In this document: piece after piece, positions 25,856 to 34,077 of the stretch
How positions within the stretch are numbered: position 1 is the stretch's first letter
Layout: each line of letters begins with the position of its first letter
NCBI GenBank assembly: GCA_900541505.1
Contig: UQKK01000010.1
Coordinates: 1 to 64,000, forward strand
Direction: 5' to 3'
Origin: an uncultured Ruminococcus sp.
Lineage (GTDB): Bacteria > Bacillota > Clostridia > Lachnospirales > Lachnospiraceae
DNA length: 64,000 nucleotides
Position numbers and translations under genes: made by a program
The notes under the pieces: model-generated
Databases searched by the model: none
The model's input: only the letters and a program-made list of their open reading frames with translations
What the model was told of the DNA's origin: nothing

Positions 25856-26508
25856 TCCGTCTCCTCCGTAATTTTGTTTTTCCCGTCATTCTCATATTCT
25901 TCATCCTCATCAAACTCCCCGAAGTAATCCAAAAAAGCAATCCAGTCTCTCGTATTCATTAAAGTAAATCCCAACAGATTTTTTCCTCTCCACTTTGTCG
26001 GGTCGAGCGCGTCCGGATTGTTTTTGCCAAGACCGATACCCCAAATACGGTCGGTGGGACTGGCTTCCACCAACACCTTGTCACCAGTAGAAAGCAGAAA
26101 GGTTCTCAAAGCGCTGTTTTGCATAAATTTTGCATTGCTGCCTTTCATTACAATATTTTCCTTATTTTCATCCCAAACAGCTTTGCTGAAATTTTTTACC
26201 TTTTGTCCGAGTACTTTACATTTTCCGGGATTGGAAGTGTTCAGAATTTCGGTTCTGGTTTTATTATCACCGAACAGCTTCGCTTTTTCTGCCATCATAT
26301 ACTGCCCGGCGGAGGTGTATGTCATACCATCCACCTCAAATCGACAGGGATACCATTGACTCAGACAGGTTTCCGTGATTTCGTCAGTGACCTTGTGGCT
26401 GTAAAAGAGCAGCAGCTCCGGTCTGCTTTCGCCCAGCCGCAAAATCCAATTTTTATCCCAATGCAGAGATGCCGAGACAGACATACTGACGTAAATATTT
26501 TCATCCAT
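25852..26508 (-). CDS. NADAR-domain N-glycosidase-like protein with an altered Glu
   Basis: A 218-residue NADAR/YbiA-like protein. Conserved blocks are CLSQWYPCRFEVDGMTY, YMMAEKAKLFGD, MKGSNAKFMQNSALRTFLL, and KVLVEASPTDRIWGIGL. The family hydrolyses ADP-ribosyl or riboflavin-precursor N-glycosidic bonds. Residue 68 is Gly (SAGQYMMA), where the relatives I know carry Glu in xxEhYMMA; one GAG to GGG change would explain it. AAGGAGG precedes ATG 26508; the frame continues 39 codons upstream without support. It leads the minus-strand string, diverging from the 115-aa gene. Confidence 0.85.
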   Translation of the reverse strand: MDENIYVSMSVSASLHWDKNWILRLGESRPELLLFYSHKVTDEITETCLSQWYPCRFEVDGMTYTSAGQYMMAEKAKLFGDNKTRTEILNTSNPGKCKVLGQKVKNFSKAVWDENKENIVMKGSNAKFMQNSALRTFLLSTGDKVLVEASPTDRIWGIGLGKNNPDALDPTKWRGKNLLGFTLMNTRDWIAFLDYFGEFDEDEEYENDGKNKITEETE

Positions 26509-26616
26509 CGTAAAATCCTCCTTGGTTTTCGTTTTGTCTGTATTATAGAGCAAGAGATGGGCTTTTTTCGGTACATGGCAAACGCTACAATGTAGATAGA
26601 AAAGGGGGAGGGAGAC

Positions 26617-26964
26617 ATGAGTCATTATACCGTACCGAAAAAAGGTGTTTTCTGGGTCATTGGCGAAGAACTGTTGGCTTTTCCTTTTGACGGAACCTAT
26701 TCTGAGGGAACTTCAAAATCCGGTGATACCTACAATCATGAAAAGCTGTGGGAATCGGTTTGCCCAAAGGGATGCAATAAACCGTATAACTATTTTCCGC
26801 GAGGGCGTGTGGAAATCACAAGACTGAAAAAAGCGGTTATTTATATGAGTCCGCATATTTCGCCGAACTTCTTGCCGGAAATACAGAGGAAATTTGATAT
26901 AGACGATATGCCAAGAATCATATTCGACCACAGTCAGCATTATTGTTGTTGGCTGGATGAATGA
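26617..26964 (+). CDS. Small conserved-looking protein of unknown function
   Basis: A 115-residue protein beginning MSHYTVPKKGVFWVIGEELL, with KPYNYFPRGRVEITRLKKAVIYMSP and a C-terminal HYCCWLDE. It looks like a compact beta-rich domain; I have seen the KPYNYxPRGRV pattern in clostridial hypothetical proteins but know no function. GGGGGAGGG gives a strong ribosome site. It is transcribed divergently from NADAR with 108 bases between the starts, so the pair may share a control region. Confidence 0.7.
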   Translation: MSHYTVPKKGVFWVIGEELLAFPFDGTYSEGTSKSGDTYNHEKLWESVCPKGCNKPYNYFPRGRVEITRLKKAVIYMSPHISPNFLPEIQRKFDIDDMPRIIFDHSQHYCCWLDE

Positions 26965-27149
26965 ACAATCTGTGCAGTATATTTTGTTACTATGTAAATA
27001 TTCTACGAATATCGACTCAGTACGGACTTACCAAGTGAAAGAAAAAACAAATGGAATTGGCTATACCACATACCAAATTGAAAAACAGGATATAAAAGCA
27101 GATAAAAATGAAAAAATGGAGATAAATTGCACAGCAAAATGGGAATGAA

Positions 27150-27178
27150 TTGACAAAAATTATACAAACCAGTATAAT
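27150..27178 (+). promoter_or_regulatory. Perfect consensus SigA promoter for the hyp cluster
   Basis: TTGACA (27150-27155) and TATAAT (27173-27178) are both exact consensus with the ideal 17-base spacer, about 50 bases before hypB. The preceding 26965-27149 stretch is A+T-rich and holds no convincing gene. Confidence 0.9.
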
Positions 27179-27228
27179 GATAAAAAGATAACAAAATCTG
27201 GATATACCAGACGAGAAAGGGCGGAAGA

Positions 27229-27900
27229 ATGAAAGAATTTAAAGTTCTGGAAATCAAGCAGAGCGTATTTGCGGACAATGACAGGCGCGCGCAGGAAGTG
27301 AGAAAGATGTTAAAAGAAAAGAAGGTTTTTCTCTTGAATCTCATGGCGTCACCGGGGGCAGGGAAGACGACCACACTGCTTGCTGCCATCGATAAACTGA
27401 AGGATGAATTTAAGATAGGCGTGATGGAGGCAGATATCGACTCCGATGTGGATGCGCAGACAATCTCCAAGACAGGGGTTAAGACGATTCAGTTGCATAC
27501 CGGAGGCATGTGCCACCTGGATGCGGATATGACGCTGCAGGGGCTTGAAGGACTTGAAACTGGTGATGTGGAGCTGGCGATATTGGAGAATGTGGGAAAT
27601 CTTGTCTGTCCGGCGGAGTTTGACACAGGAGCGGTGAAAAATGCCATGATTTTAAGTGTGCCCGAGGGGGACGACAAGCCTCTCAAGTACCCGCTGATGT
27701 TTTCTGTGTGCGATGTGGTGCTCATCAACAAGACAGATGTGCTCCCGTATTTTGATTTTGATATGGAAAAGTGCAGAGAGAACATCCACATGCGGAATCC
27801 AAAAGCAAAGATTTTCCCCATCTGCGCGAAGACCGGAGAGGGAGTGGACGCCTGGTGCAAATGGCTGAAAGAACAGGCAGACGCCTGGAGAGAGAGTTAG
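27229..27900 (+). CDS. hypB: Hydrogenase/nickel-enzyme accessory GTPase HypB
   Basis: A 223-residue SIMIBI-class GTPase that inserts nickel into metalloenzymes. The P-loop is NLMASPGAGKTT, the Mg motif MEADIDSDVDA, the metal-site region HTGGMCHLDADM, and the guanine-specificity motif LINKTDVL. The N-terminal histidine-rich nickel store seen in some homologues is absent. It is the first gene after a consensus promoter and is followed 18 bases later by the large oxidoreductase. No hydrogenase structural gene or hypCDEF is nearby, which is unusual. Confidence 0.93.
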   Translation: MKEFKVLEIKQSVFADNDRRAQEVRKMLKEKKVFLLNLMASPGAGKTTTLLAAIDKLKDEFKIGVMEADIDSDVDAQTISKTGVKTIQLHTGGMCHLDADMTLQGLEGLETGDVELAILENVGNLVCPAEFDTGAVKNAMILSVPEGDDKPLKYPLMFSVCDVVLINKTDVLPYFDFDMEKCRENIHMRNPKAKIFPICAKTGEGVDAWCKWLKEQADAWRES

Positions 27901-27918
27901 GAATAGGAGGGAAGAGAG

Positions 27919-30624
27919 ATGAGTGAAGAGCGTACGCTTATATTGAAACTGGGGCAGATGATTACAGACCGCATCGGACACAAGGTGACAGTGGATGACC
28001 CCGAATACTGGGGACTTGCCTGCGTGGTCACGGACGAGATGGCGGAAGTGGCTTTGAAGATGAAGGTGAGAAAGCCTATGACCTTCAAACAGCTTCTGGC
28101 TGTGACAAAGAAGGAGGAAAAGGAACTGGAAGCGCTCCTCAATGAGATGTGTCTGGTGGGACTTCTGGAATACAACTGGGAGAATCCCCAGAGGGAGAAG
28201 CAATATGTCCTGCCGATGTTTGTGCCGGGAAGTGCGGAATTTACGAATATGAATAAAAAGCAGTTGGAGGAACACCCGGAGCTGGGGCGTTTCTTTGAAC
28301 GGATGTCCAGGCTTCCTCTGGAGAAGGTGACGCCCATGGTGCCGCCCGGAGGAGCAGGAATCGGCATGCATGTCATTCCGGTGGAGAAGGCGATTGAGAT
28401 GGAAAATCAGTCCGCGGACATTGAGCACATTTCCCACTGGCTGAAAAAGTATGACGGCAAATACGCGGCAAGCCCCTGTTCCTGCCGTATGTCCAGGAAG
28501 ACCTTCGACGAGGGGTGTGCGGATGACCCGGACGACTGGTGCATCGCAGTCGGGGATATGGCAGATTACGTGGTGGAGACCAACAAGGGCGGAAGATATA
28601 TTACATACGACGAAGTGATGGATATCCTGAAGCGGGCGGAGGACAACGGATTTGTCCACCAGATTACAAATATTGACGGGGAGAATAAGATTTTTGCCAT
28701 CTGCAACTGCAATGTGAATGTCTGTTATGCGCTGCGCACTTCACAGCTCTTCAATACGCCGAATTTATCCCGTTCCGCTTATGTGGCGCGGGTGGAGAGC
28801 GAGAACTGTGTTGCCTGCGGGCGCTGTGTGGAATATTGCCCTGCCGGTGCGGTGAAGCTGGGACAGAAGCTGTGCACGAAGGAAGGACCTGTGGTCTATC
28901 CGAAGCAGGAGCTGCCGGACCGTGTGAAATGGGGACCGGAGAAATGGGATGAGGACTATCGCGACAACAACCGCATCAACTGCTACGATACCGGGACAGC
29001 GCCCTGTAAGACGGCATGTCCGGCGCATATTGCGGTGCAGGGATATCTGAAGATGGCGGCGCAGGGGAGATACCGGGATGCGCTGGCGCTCATTAAGAAG
29101 GAAAATCCTTTCCCGGCAGTGTGCGGACATGTGTGCAACCGCAGATGTGAAGATGCGTGTACAAGAGGAACGGTGGATGAGGCAGTGGCAATCGATGAGG
29201 TGAAAAAATTCATCGCCCGCAAAGATTTAGACGCAAAGGAGCGCTATATCCCGCCCGTTATCCCACCCACAACGGGCAGGCTGTTCTCGGAAAAGATTGC
29301 CATCATCGGGGCAGGTCCGGCGGGGCTTAGCTGTGCCTTTTATCTGGCAGAAAAGGGCTATCAGCCTACTGTATTTGAAAAGAATGAGCGCCCCGGCGGA
29401 ATGTTGATGTACGGAATCCCCTCCTTTAAGCTGGAAAAAGACGTGGTGGAGGCGGAGATTGACATCATCCGCGCTATGGGTGTCCAGATACGCTGCGGTG
29501 TCGAGGTGGGCAAAGATGTGACTCTGGATGAACTGCGGGCGGAAGGCTACCAGGCATTTTATATTGCAATCGGCTGCCAGGGCGGAAAAGTACTTCCTAT
29601 CCCCGGCGCGGATGCAGTCAATGTTACAACCGCAGTGGAGTTCTTAAAACAGGCAGGTGAGGAAGCGTCTGTGGAAGTAAAGGGGAGAGCTGTGGTCATC
29701 GGCGGCGGAAATGTGGCAGTCGATGCGGCGAGGACGAGCGTTCGCTGTGGGGCGGACAGCGTTCAGATGTTCAGCCTGGAGAGCAGAGAAATCCTTCCGG
29801 CATCGGCGGAGGAGATTGCCGAGGCAGAGGAAGAAGGAATAGAGCTGTGCTGCGGATGGGGACCGAAGGAAATTCTCACAGAAGAAGGAAAGGTCACGGG
29901 GATTATTTTGAAAAAATGTCTCTCTGTGTTTGACGAGGCGGGACATTTTAACCCCCGGTATGATGAGACGGATACGATTACCGTACCCTGCGAGCATGTT
30001 TTCTTCAGTATCGGACAGAGCATCCTCTGGGGTGACCTCTTAAAAGGAAGCAAAGTAGAAACAGGCAGAGGGGACTGCGCTCTGGCTGACTCCCTGACGT
30101 ACCAGACCGCGCAGCCGGATATTTTTGTGGGCGGGGATGTGTACACAGGACCTAAATTTGCCATCGATGCCATCGCTGCAGGAAAAGAAGGCGCCATCTC
30201 CATCCACCGCTATGTGCAGCCACACAGCAGCCTGACCATCGGCAGAAACCGGCGGCAGTTTACGGAGCTTGACAAGGACAATATTGTGCTGGGAGAATAT
30301 GATACCTCCTCCAGACAGATTCCGGGAGTGGATAAGACCATCGATGCGGCACATTCTTTCCGCGATGTAAAGAAGACCTTTACGGAGGAGCAGGTGAAGG
30401 CGGAGACGGCGAGATGTTTAGGATGCGGCGCCTCGGTTGTGGATGAGAATAAATGCATTGGCTGCGGCGTCTGCACGACAAAGTGTGAATTTGACGCTAT
30501 CCACCTGCACCGGGAGCACCCCGAATGCAGCAAGATGTACAAGGCGGAGGACAAGATGAAGGCAATCCTTCCTTATATGCTCAAACGGGAACTGAAAATC
30601 CGCTTTGGAAAGAAAGACAGGTAG
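27919..30624 (+). CDS. Multidomain Fe-S / FAD / NAD(P) oxidoreductase (GltD-like core)
   Basis: A 901-residue electron-transfer protein. Residues 1-280 hold a helical domain with cysteine motifs (PCSCRMSRKTF, then CNCNVNVC); CVACGRCVEYCPAGAV near 297 is a 4Fe-4S ferredoxin site. A GltD-type N-terminal Fe-S domain begins near 362 (CKTACPAHIAVQGYL, CGHVCNRRCEDAC). FAD binding (IIGAGPAGLSCAFYLAEKG) is near 465 and NAD(P) binding (VIGGGNVAVDAARTS) near 595. CIGCGVCTTKCEFDAI near 846 closes it. It sits between hypB and hypA, an uncommon place, so it may feed electrons to the nickel enzyme they serve. Partner and reaction are unknown. Confidence 0.88.
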   Translation: MSEERTLILKLGQMITDRIGHKVTVDDPEYWGLACVVTDEMAEVALKMKVRKPMTFKQLLAVTKKEEKELEALLNEMCLVGLLEYNWENPQREKQYVLPMFVPGSAEFTNMNKKQLEEHPELGRFFERMSRLPLEKVTPMVPPGGAGIGMHVIPVEKAIEMENQSADIEHISHWLKKYDGKYAASPCSCRMSRKTFDEGCADDPDDWCIAVGDMADYVVETNKGGRYITYDEVMDILKRAEDNGFVHQITNIDGENKIFAICNCNVNVCYALRTSQLFNTPNLSRSAYVARVESENCVACGRCVEYCPAGAVKLGQKLCTKEGPVVYPKQELPDRVKWGPEKWDEDYRDNNRINCYDTGTAPCKTACPAHIAVQGYLKMAAQGRYRDALALIKKENPFPAVCGHVCNRRCEDACTRGTVDEAVAIDEVKKFIARKDLDAKERYIPPVIPPTTGRLFSEKIAIIGAGPAGLSCAFYLAEKGYQPTVFEKNERPGGMLMYGIPSFKLEKDVVEAEIDIIRAMGVQIRCGVEVGKDVTLDELRAEGYQAFYIAIGCQGGKVLPIPGADAVNVTTAVEFLKQAGEEASVEVKGRAVVIGGGNVAVDAARTSVRCGADSVQMFSLESREILPASAEEIAEAEEEGIELCCGWGPKEILTEEGKVTGIILKKCLSVFDEAGHFNPRYDETDTITVPCEHVFFSIGQSILWGDLLKGSKVETGRGDCALADSLTYQTAQPDIFVGGDVYTGPKFAIDAIAAGKEGAISIHRYVQPHSSLTIGRNRRQFTELDKDNIVLGEYDTSSRQIPGVDKTIDAAHSFRDVKKTFTEEQVKAETARCLGCGASVVDENKCIGCGVCTTKCEFDAIHLHREHPECSKMYKAEDKMKAILPYMLKRELKIRFGKKDR

Positions 30625-30628
30625 GCAT

Positions 30629-30973
30629 ATGCATGAACTGGGAATTGTGTTTCATATCATCGACAGCCTTGAGAAGGTGGGAGAGGAAGAGCATTTGAGT
30701 GAAGTTGCCAGCGTGACGCTGGAGATTGGCGAGGTGTCCGGGGTCGTGGACCATTATCTGAAAGACTGCTGGAAATGGGCATCGGACAAATCGCCTCTGC
30801 TCAAGGGCGCGGCGCTTATCACACAGGAAATCCCCGCCGTGACCTACTGTGAGGGGTGCAAAAAGACATATCAGACCACGCAGTACGGGAAAATTTGTCC
30901 CTACTGCGCGGGGGAGGATACCTGGCTTGTACAGGGAAACGAATTTAATATCAAAGAGATAGAGGCATGTTGA
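30629..30973 (+). CDS. hypA: Nickel metallochaperone HypA
   Basis: A 114-residue protein beginning MHELGI, the nickel-binding N-terminus with His2, and carrying a zinc site C74-x2-C77 and C90-x2-C93. It delivers nickel to a target enzyme together with HypB. ATG 30629 is chosen because HypA needs the free MHE N-terminus; the upstream in-frame start at 30605 lies inside the oxidoreductase gene. The gap from the oxidoreductase stop is four bases. Confidence 0.92.
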   Translation: MHELGIVFHIIDSLEKVGEEEHLSEVASVTLEIGEVSGVVDHYLKDCWKWASDKSPLLKGAALITQEIPAVTYCEGCKKTYQTTQYGKICPYCAGEDTWLVQGNEFNIKEIEAC

Positions 30974-31017
30974 GAAATATGCCGAAAACAAAGAGAATCA
31001 AAAGGAGGAAGTAAAGG

Positions 31018-32064
31018 ATGTTGTTTCAAATTTATGGGGACAATGCGGGCTGGCAGCTATTTGGCTGGCTGCTGGTATTTGCAGGTCTGATTCTGGCAAA
31101 TGAGATTGCCAGGAGGACAAAGGCAGGGGGAATTTTTTGTTTCCTTATCTTACCCGCTGCTTTGACCGTATATTTTATCGCGATTTATGTGGGCGCTGCT
31201 CAGGGCGCAGAGTGGGCGTTAAATAATCCCACGTACACACATATGAACAGCTGGTTCCACTACGCGAAGCTGTACGCGGCCACAGCGGGATGTATCGGAT
31301 TTATGATGCTCAAATATAAGTGGAGCATCGGAAAGAAAGAGTGGTTTAAAGTTTTTCCGTTCCTCATCGTAGCAATCAATATCCTGATTGCGGTAGTCAG
31401 CGATTTTGAATCGGGAATCCGCGGTGCTATGGCTCTGGCGGAGCACGGCGACCGCTGGTGGCTCTCCTCGGAGAATGTCTGGCTCTACGGCGGATGGTGG
31501 AACTGGGTAAACGGAATCGCCGGTATCCTCAATATTCTCTGTATGACAGGCTGGTGGGGAATTTATTCCTCAAAGGATAAAAAAGATATGCTGTGGCCGG
31601 ATATGACTTTCTGCTTCATCATTGCCTATGACCTCTGGAACTTTGAGTATACATACAATAACCTGCCGACCCATGCGTGGTACTGCGGACTGGCGCTCCT
31701 CTTAGCGCCCACCTTTGCTAATGCGCTGTGGAATAAGGGAGGATGGATACAGAACCGCGCCAATACGCTGGCGTTGTGGTGCATGTTCGCCCAGGTATTT
31801 CCGCTGTTCCAGGATGAGAGCCGGTTTACGACCATTTCCTCCGTCTATGCGGACGGCGTGATGAATCCCGCCGTGAGACCTACAGCGGCAGACCCGACGA
31901 TGCAGGGGATTGTGGCGCTTCTGGCGCTGGGCGCCAATGTGGTGGTGCTCGCCGTTATCATCAAGAGAGCAAAAGAGCAGAAGAAGAACCCCTACCGCCG
32001 GGAAATCTTTACCGACCAGAAGGATTTCAAGCTGGCGATGGCAAGGGCAGAAGAGCAGAGTTAG
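31018..32064 (+). CDS. DUF5692-like polytopic membrane protein
   Basis: A 348-residue integral membrane protein with roughly eight hydrophobic segments and many Trp residues (WWLSSENVWLYGGWWNWVNG). It resembles what I recall of the DUF5692 family, whose function is unknown. AAAGGAGG lies before the ATG, 44 bases after hypA, so it probably belongs to the hyp transcript. A charged C-terminal tail faces the cytoplasm. Within a nickel module it could be a metal or small-solute carrier, but no transporter motif is evident. Confidence 0.7.
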   Translation: MLFQIYGDNAGWQLFGWLLVFAGLILANEIARRTKAGGIFCFLILPAALTVYFIAIYVGAAQGAEWALNNPTYTHMNSWFHYAKLYAATAGCIGFMMLKYKWSIGKKEWFKVFPFLIVAINILIAVVSDFESGIRGAMALAEHGDRWWLSSENVWLYGGWWNWVNGIAGILNILCMTGWWGIYSSKDKKDMLWPDMTFCFIIAYDLWNFEYTYNNLPTHAWYCGLALLLAPTFANALWNKGGWIQNRANTLALWCMFAQVFPLFQDESRFTTISSVYADGVMNPAVRPTAADPTMQGIVALLALGANVVVLAVIIKRAKEQKKNPYRREIFTDQKDFKLAMARAEEQS

Positions 32065-32129
32065 CTAAGGGCAGGATAAGCCCGCTGGCTGTATCGGCCG
32101 GACAAAAGGAGAAAAATCTGCCGGCTGTA

Positions 32130-32837
32130 TCAGTCATAGTAAATCTTCCAGTCACCGCTGATGCATTTTTCCATGGTCTGCTCAATGCAGCGCACAGCGC
32201 CTTCCGTGTCACGGTCCCGGATGTATGTCCACATAGTGTAATTGCTCTGATAGAGCGTTTCGATGCCGTATAGGTCGCAGAACCGCTCCCACATGGTGAA
32301 GACAGGGGCACGGAAGGACTGGAAGATAAGAGGAAGCAGTGTGTTCTTTGAAATAAGGGCGAACTCGTGTTGAAATTCAAAGGCATACTGGATTGCCTCG
32401 GAAGTATGTTCCGAGGTGCGGATGTGTTCCACGATGTCATGTAATGTCTGGATTTCCTCATCCGTAATCTGGTCGATACACAGACGCGCCGCCAGAGTGT
32501 CCAGGGCAGTGCGGACCTCAAAGATGGAGCGGATTTCCTCATTGCGGATGCGCCCGCCGTTGTATTTCATGATGGACATGAGAGTATCCAGAGTTCCCTT
32601 TCTGCGGTAATCGGCGACATAGGTCCCGCTTCTGGGGCGCACGATGAGAAAGCCCTTCTTCTCCAGTTCGGAGATGCCTGCGTTTACCACAGCGCGGCTC
32701 ACCTGCATCATTTCCGCGAGCTGGCGTTCCGGCGGCAGCTTTTCTCCAATTTTTAATTTGCCGGAGAGTATCATATGCTCCAGCTGTTCAATAAAAAGCT
32801 CCTTGAGAGAAGGAGAAGAAAGTTTCTGAAATTCCAT
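32130..32837 (-). CDS. GntR-family regulator, FCD (FadR) subfamily
   Basis: A 235-residue regulator. Its N-terminal winged helix reads LKIGEKLPPERQLAEMMQVSRAVVNAGISELEKKGFLIVRPRSGTYV in two parts, the usual GntR pattern, and the C-terminal helical FCD domain has the RTALDTLAARLC and HEFALISKN segments with likely metal-ligand histidines. Many FCD domains bind a metal ion. AGGAGG precedes the ATG. An inverted repeat TGTAT-N6-ATACA lies in its leader, and a similar palindrome overlaps the promoter of the divergent recombinase gene, suggesting local control of both directions. Confidence 0.9.
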   Translation of the reverse strand: MEFQKLSSPSLKELFIEQLEHMILSGKLKIGEKLPPERQLAEMMQVSRAVVNAGISELEKKGFLIVRPRSGTYVADYRRKGTLDTLMSIMKYNGGRIRNEEIRSIFEVRTALDTLAARLCIDQITDEEIQTLHDIVEHIRTSEHTSEAIQYAFEFQHEFALISKNTLLPLIFQSFRAPVFTMWERFCDLYGIETLYQSNYTMWTYIRDRDTEGAVRCIEQTMEKCISGDWKIYYD

Positions 32838-32850
32838 GGGAATCCTCCTG

Positions 32851-32866
32851 TGTATCTAAGTATACA
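32851..32866. promoter_or_regulatory. Candidate GntR operator
   Basis: TGTATCTAAGTATACA is an inverted repeat (TGTAT-N6-ATACA) directly upstream of the GntR ribosome site, suiting autoregulation. TTGTATTTACAA at 32934-32945 is a second related palindrome. Confidence 0.5.
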
Positions 32867-32933
32867 AATCACATATTATATCCATTATACCTCTTTTTCT
32901 GCCGGAAGCATACCCTTTAGTTGGATGAGTAAC

Positions 32934-32962
32934 TTGTATTTACAAATAAGAAATGTTATAGT
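32934..32962 (+). promoter_or_regulatory. Promoter for the recombinase-like gene, overlapping a palindrome
   Basis: TTGTAT (32934-32939) and TATAGT (32957-32962) are spaced 17 bases. The -35 box lies inside TTGTATTTACAA, a candidate operator for the divergent GntR regulator. Confidence 0.6.
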
Positions 32963-33021
32963 ATGATAAATATGATTAACAAAAAGAAAAGGGGACACTC
33001 AAGCGAGGGGAGGCCAACTGT

Positions 33022-33915
33022 ATGAGCCAAAACGATACGGCAGGATTTGTCAACAACAAAATATGGGAATTATTCTGTATGCATTTTAAAAGTGAGACTA
33101 CATCCCACTCCTACTGGTCAGATATTCAGGAGTTCTGCCGTTTTACAGACAAGGCATTCACTAAGACAAGAGAGCAGGATGTCAAGGCGTATCACGCCTT
33201 TTTGACAGAGCGCGTAAAGGGCGGGGAGATTACAGCCTTGACGGTGACGAAAAAATTCCGGGAGCTTCACTCTTTCGCGGCATTTACACAGGAGATGGAC
33301 GAGACGGCGGGGAGAGGATTTGAGGATTTTTTCTATCCTTATCTGAAAGATATGGTAAAAGAGGCGCCTTTCGCCCGCTCTGTGCCCGTGGAGCACATGG
33401 ACGCCCTTCTTAGAGCGGCGCAGGAGGATTTGCAGGCATACACCATTCTGACTTTGATGTATCGGGCGGGGCTGACTTCGGGTGAAATCATTGCCTTAAA
33501 TGGTCCGGAAGATTTCGCCATGTATGATGACGGGGTGTACGTTATCCCGGCGGGGAGGAGAGAGCCCTGCTATATTCCCGCGGATGCCTGGAAGGTATTA
33601 GAGAAATATCTCGCGCAGAGGGAGGACTGTCAGAGCCTGTTTTACAACCGGAGCAGGCGCAGACTGAATCCCATGTATATCAGCCGCATGATGAAGAAAT
33701 ACACAAAGCGGGCGGGGATTCCGTCCTACAGCGCCCACGCGGTGCGAAATACCTGTGCTTTCAATCTGTTTGCCTACGGCGCGGACAAAGAGCAGACCGC
33801 GGGACAGATGGGGCGCACGACACAGCAGATACAGCGCTACCGGGGGATGAGTTACCGGGAGAATCTAAAAAAACAGGCAAATGACCTGGTGAAGATTCAG
33901 ATTCAGACTCCTTGA
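33022..33915 (+). CDS. Tyrosine recombinase family protein with degenerate active site
   Basis: A 297-residue protein with a SAM-like N-terminal core-binding domain and a C-terminal tyrosine-recombinase fold. The HxxR pair is kept (H239-A-V-R242) and Y273 stands in the expected QRYRG context. The first catalytic Arg position reads AGLTSGE, with T152 where TGLRxSE is usual, and the later GH motif is G264-R265. Two of the catalytic residues therefore look lost. GAGGGGAGG lies 14 bases before the ATG. It may be a domesticated DNA-binding protein; it stands directly ahead of the ABC operon. Confidence 0.8.
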   Translation: MSQNDTAGFVNNKIWELFCMHFKSETTSHSYWSDIQEFCRFTDKAFTKTREQDVKAYHAFLTERVKGGEITALTVTKKFRELHSFAAFTQEMDETAGRGFEDFFYPYLKDMVKEAPFARSVPVEHMDALLRAAQEDLQAYTILTLMYRAGLTSGEIIALNGPEDFAMYDDGVYVIPAGRREPCYIPADAWKVLEKYLAQREDCQSLFYNRSRRRLNPMYISRMMKKYTKRAGIPSYSAHAVRNTCAFNLFAYGADKEQTAGQMGRTTQQIQRYRGMSYRENLKKQANDLVKIQIQTP

Positions 33916-34077
33916 TTTCCCTCTGTCCGATATCCCCTGTGGGGGCTTGTGGAGCGGTTCTGCGTGATGGTAACATAGACAATAGAAGAAGGAAGCGGAA
34001 TCTATCATTCAGAAAAAAGCCTCCATTGTCTGTGGGAAAGGAAAGACAGACATACAGGGAGAGAGGAGCGGAAAAAT

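Noticed and set aside
26957..27148. 63-codon plus-strand frame after the 115-aa gene
   Set aside because: It overlaps the end of that gene, has no ribosome site and low-complexity Lys-rich content.
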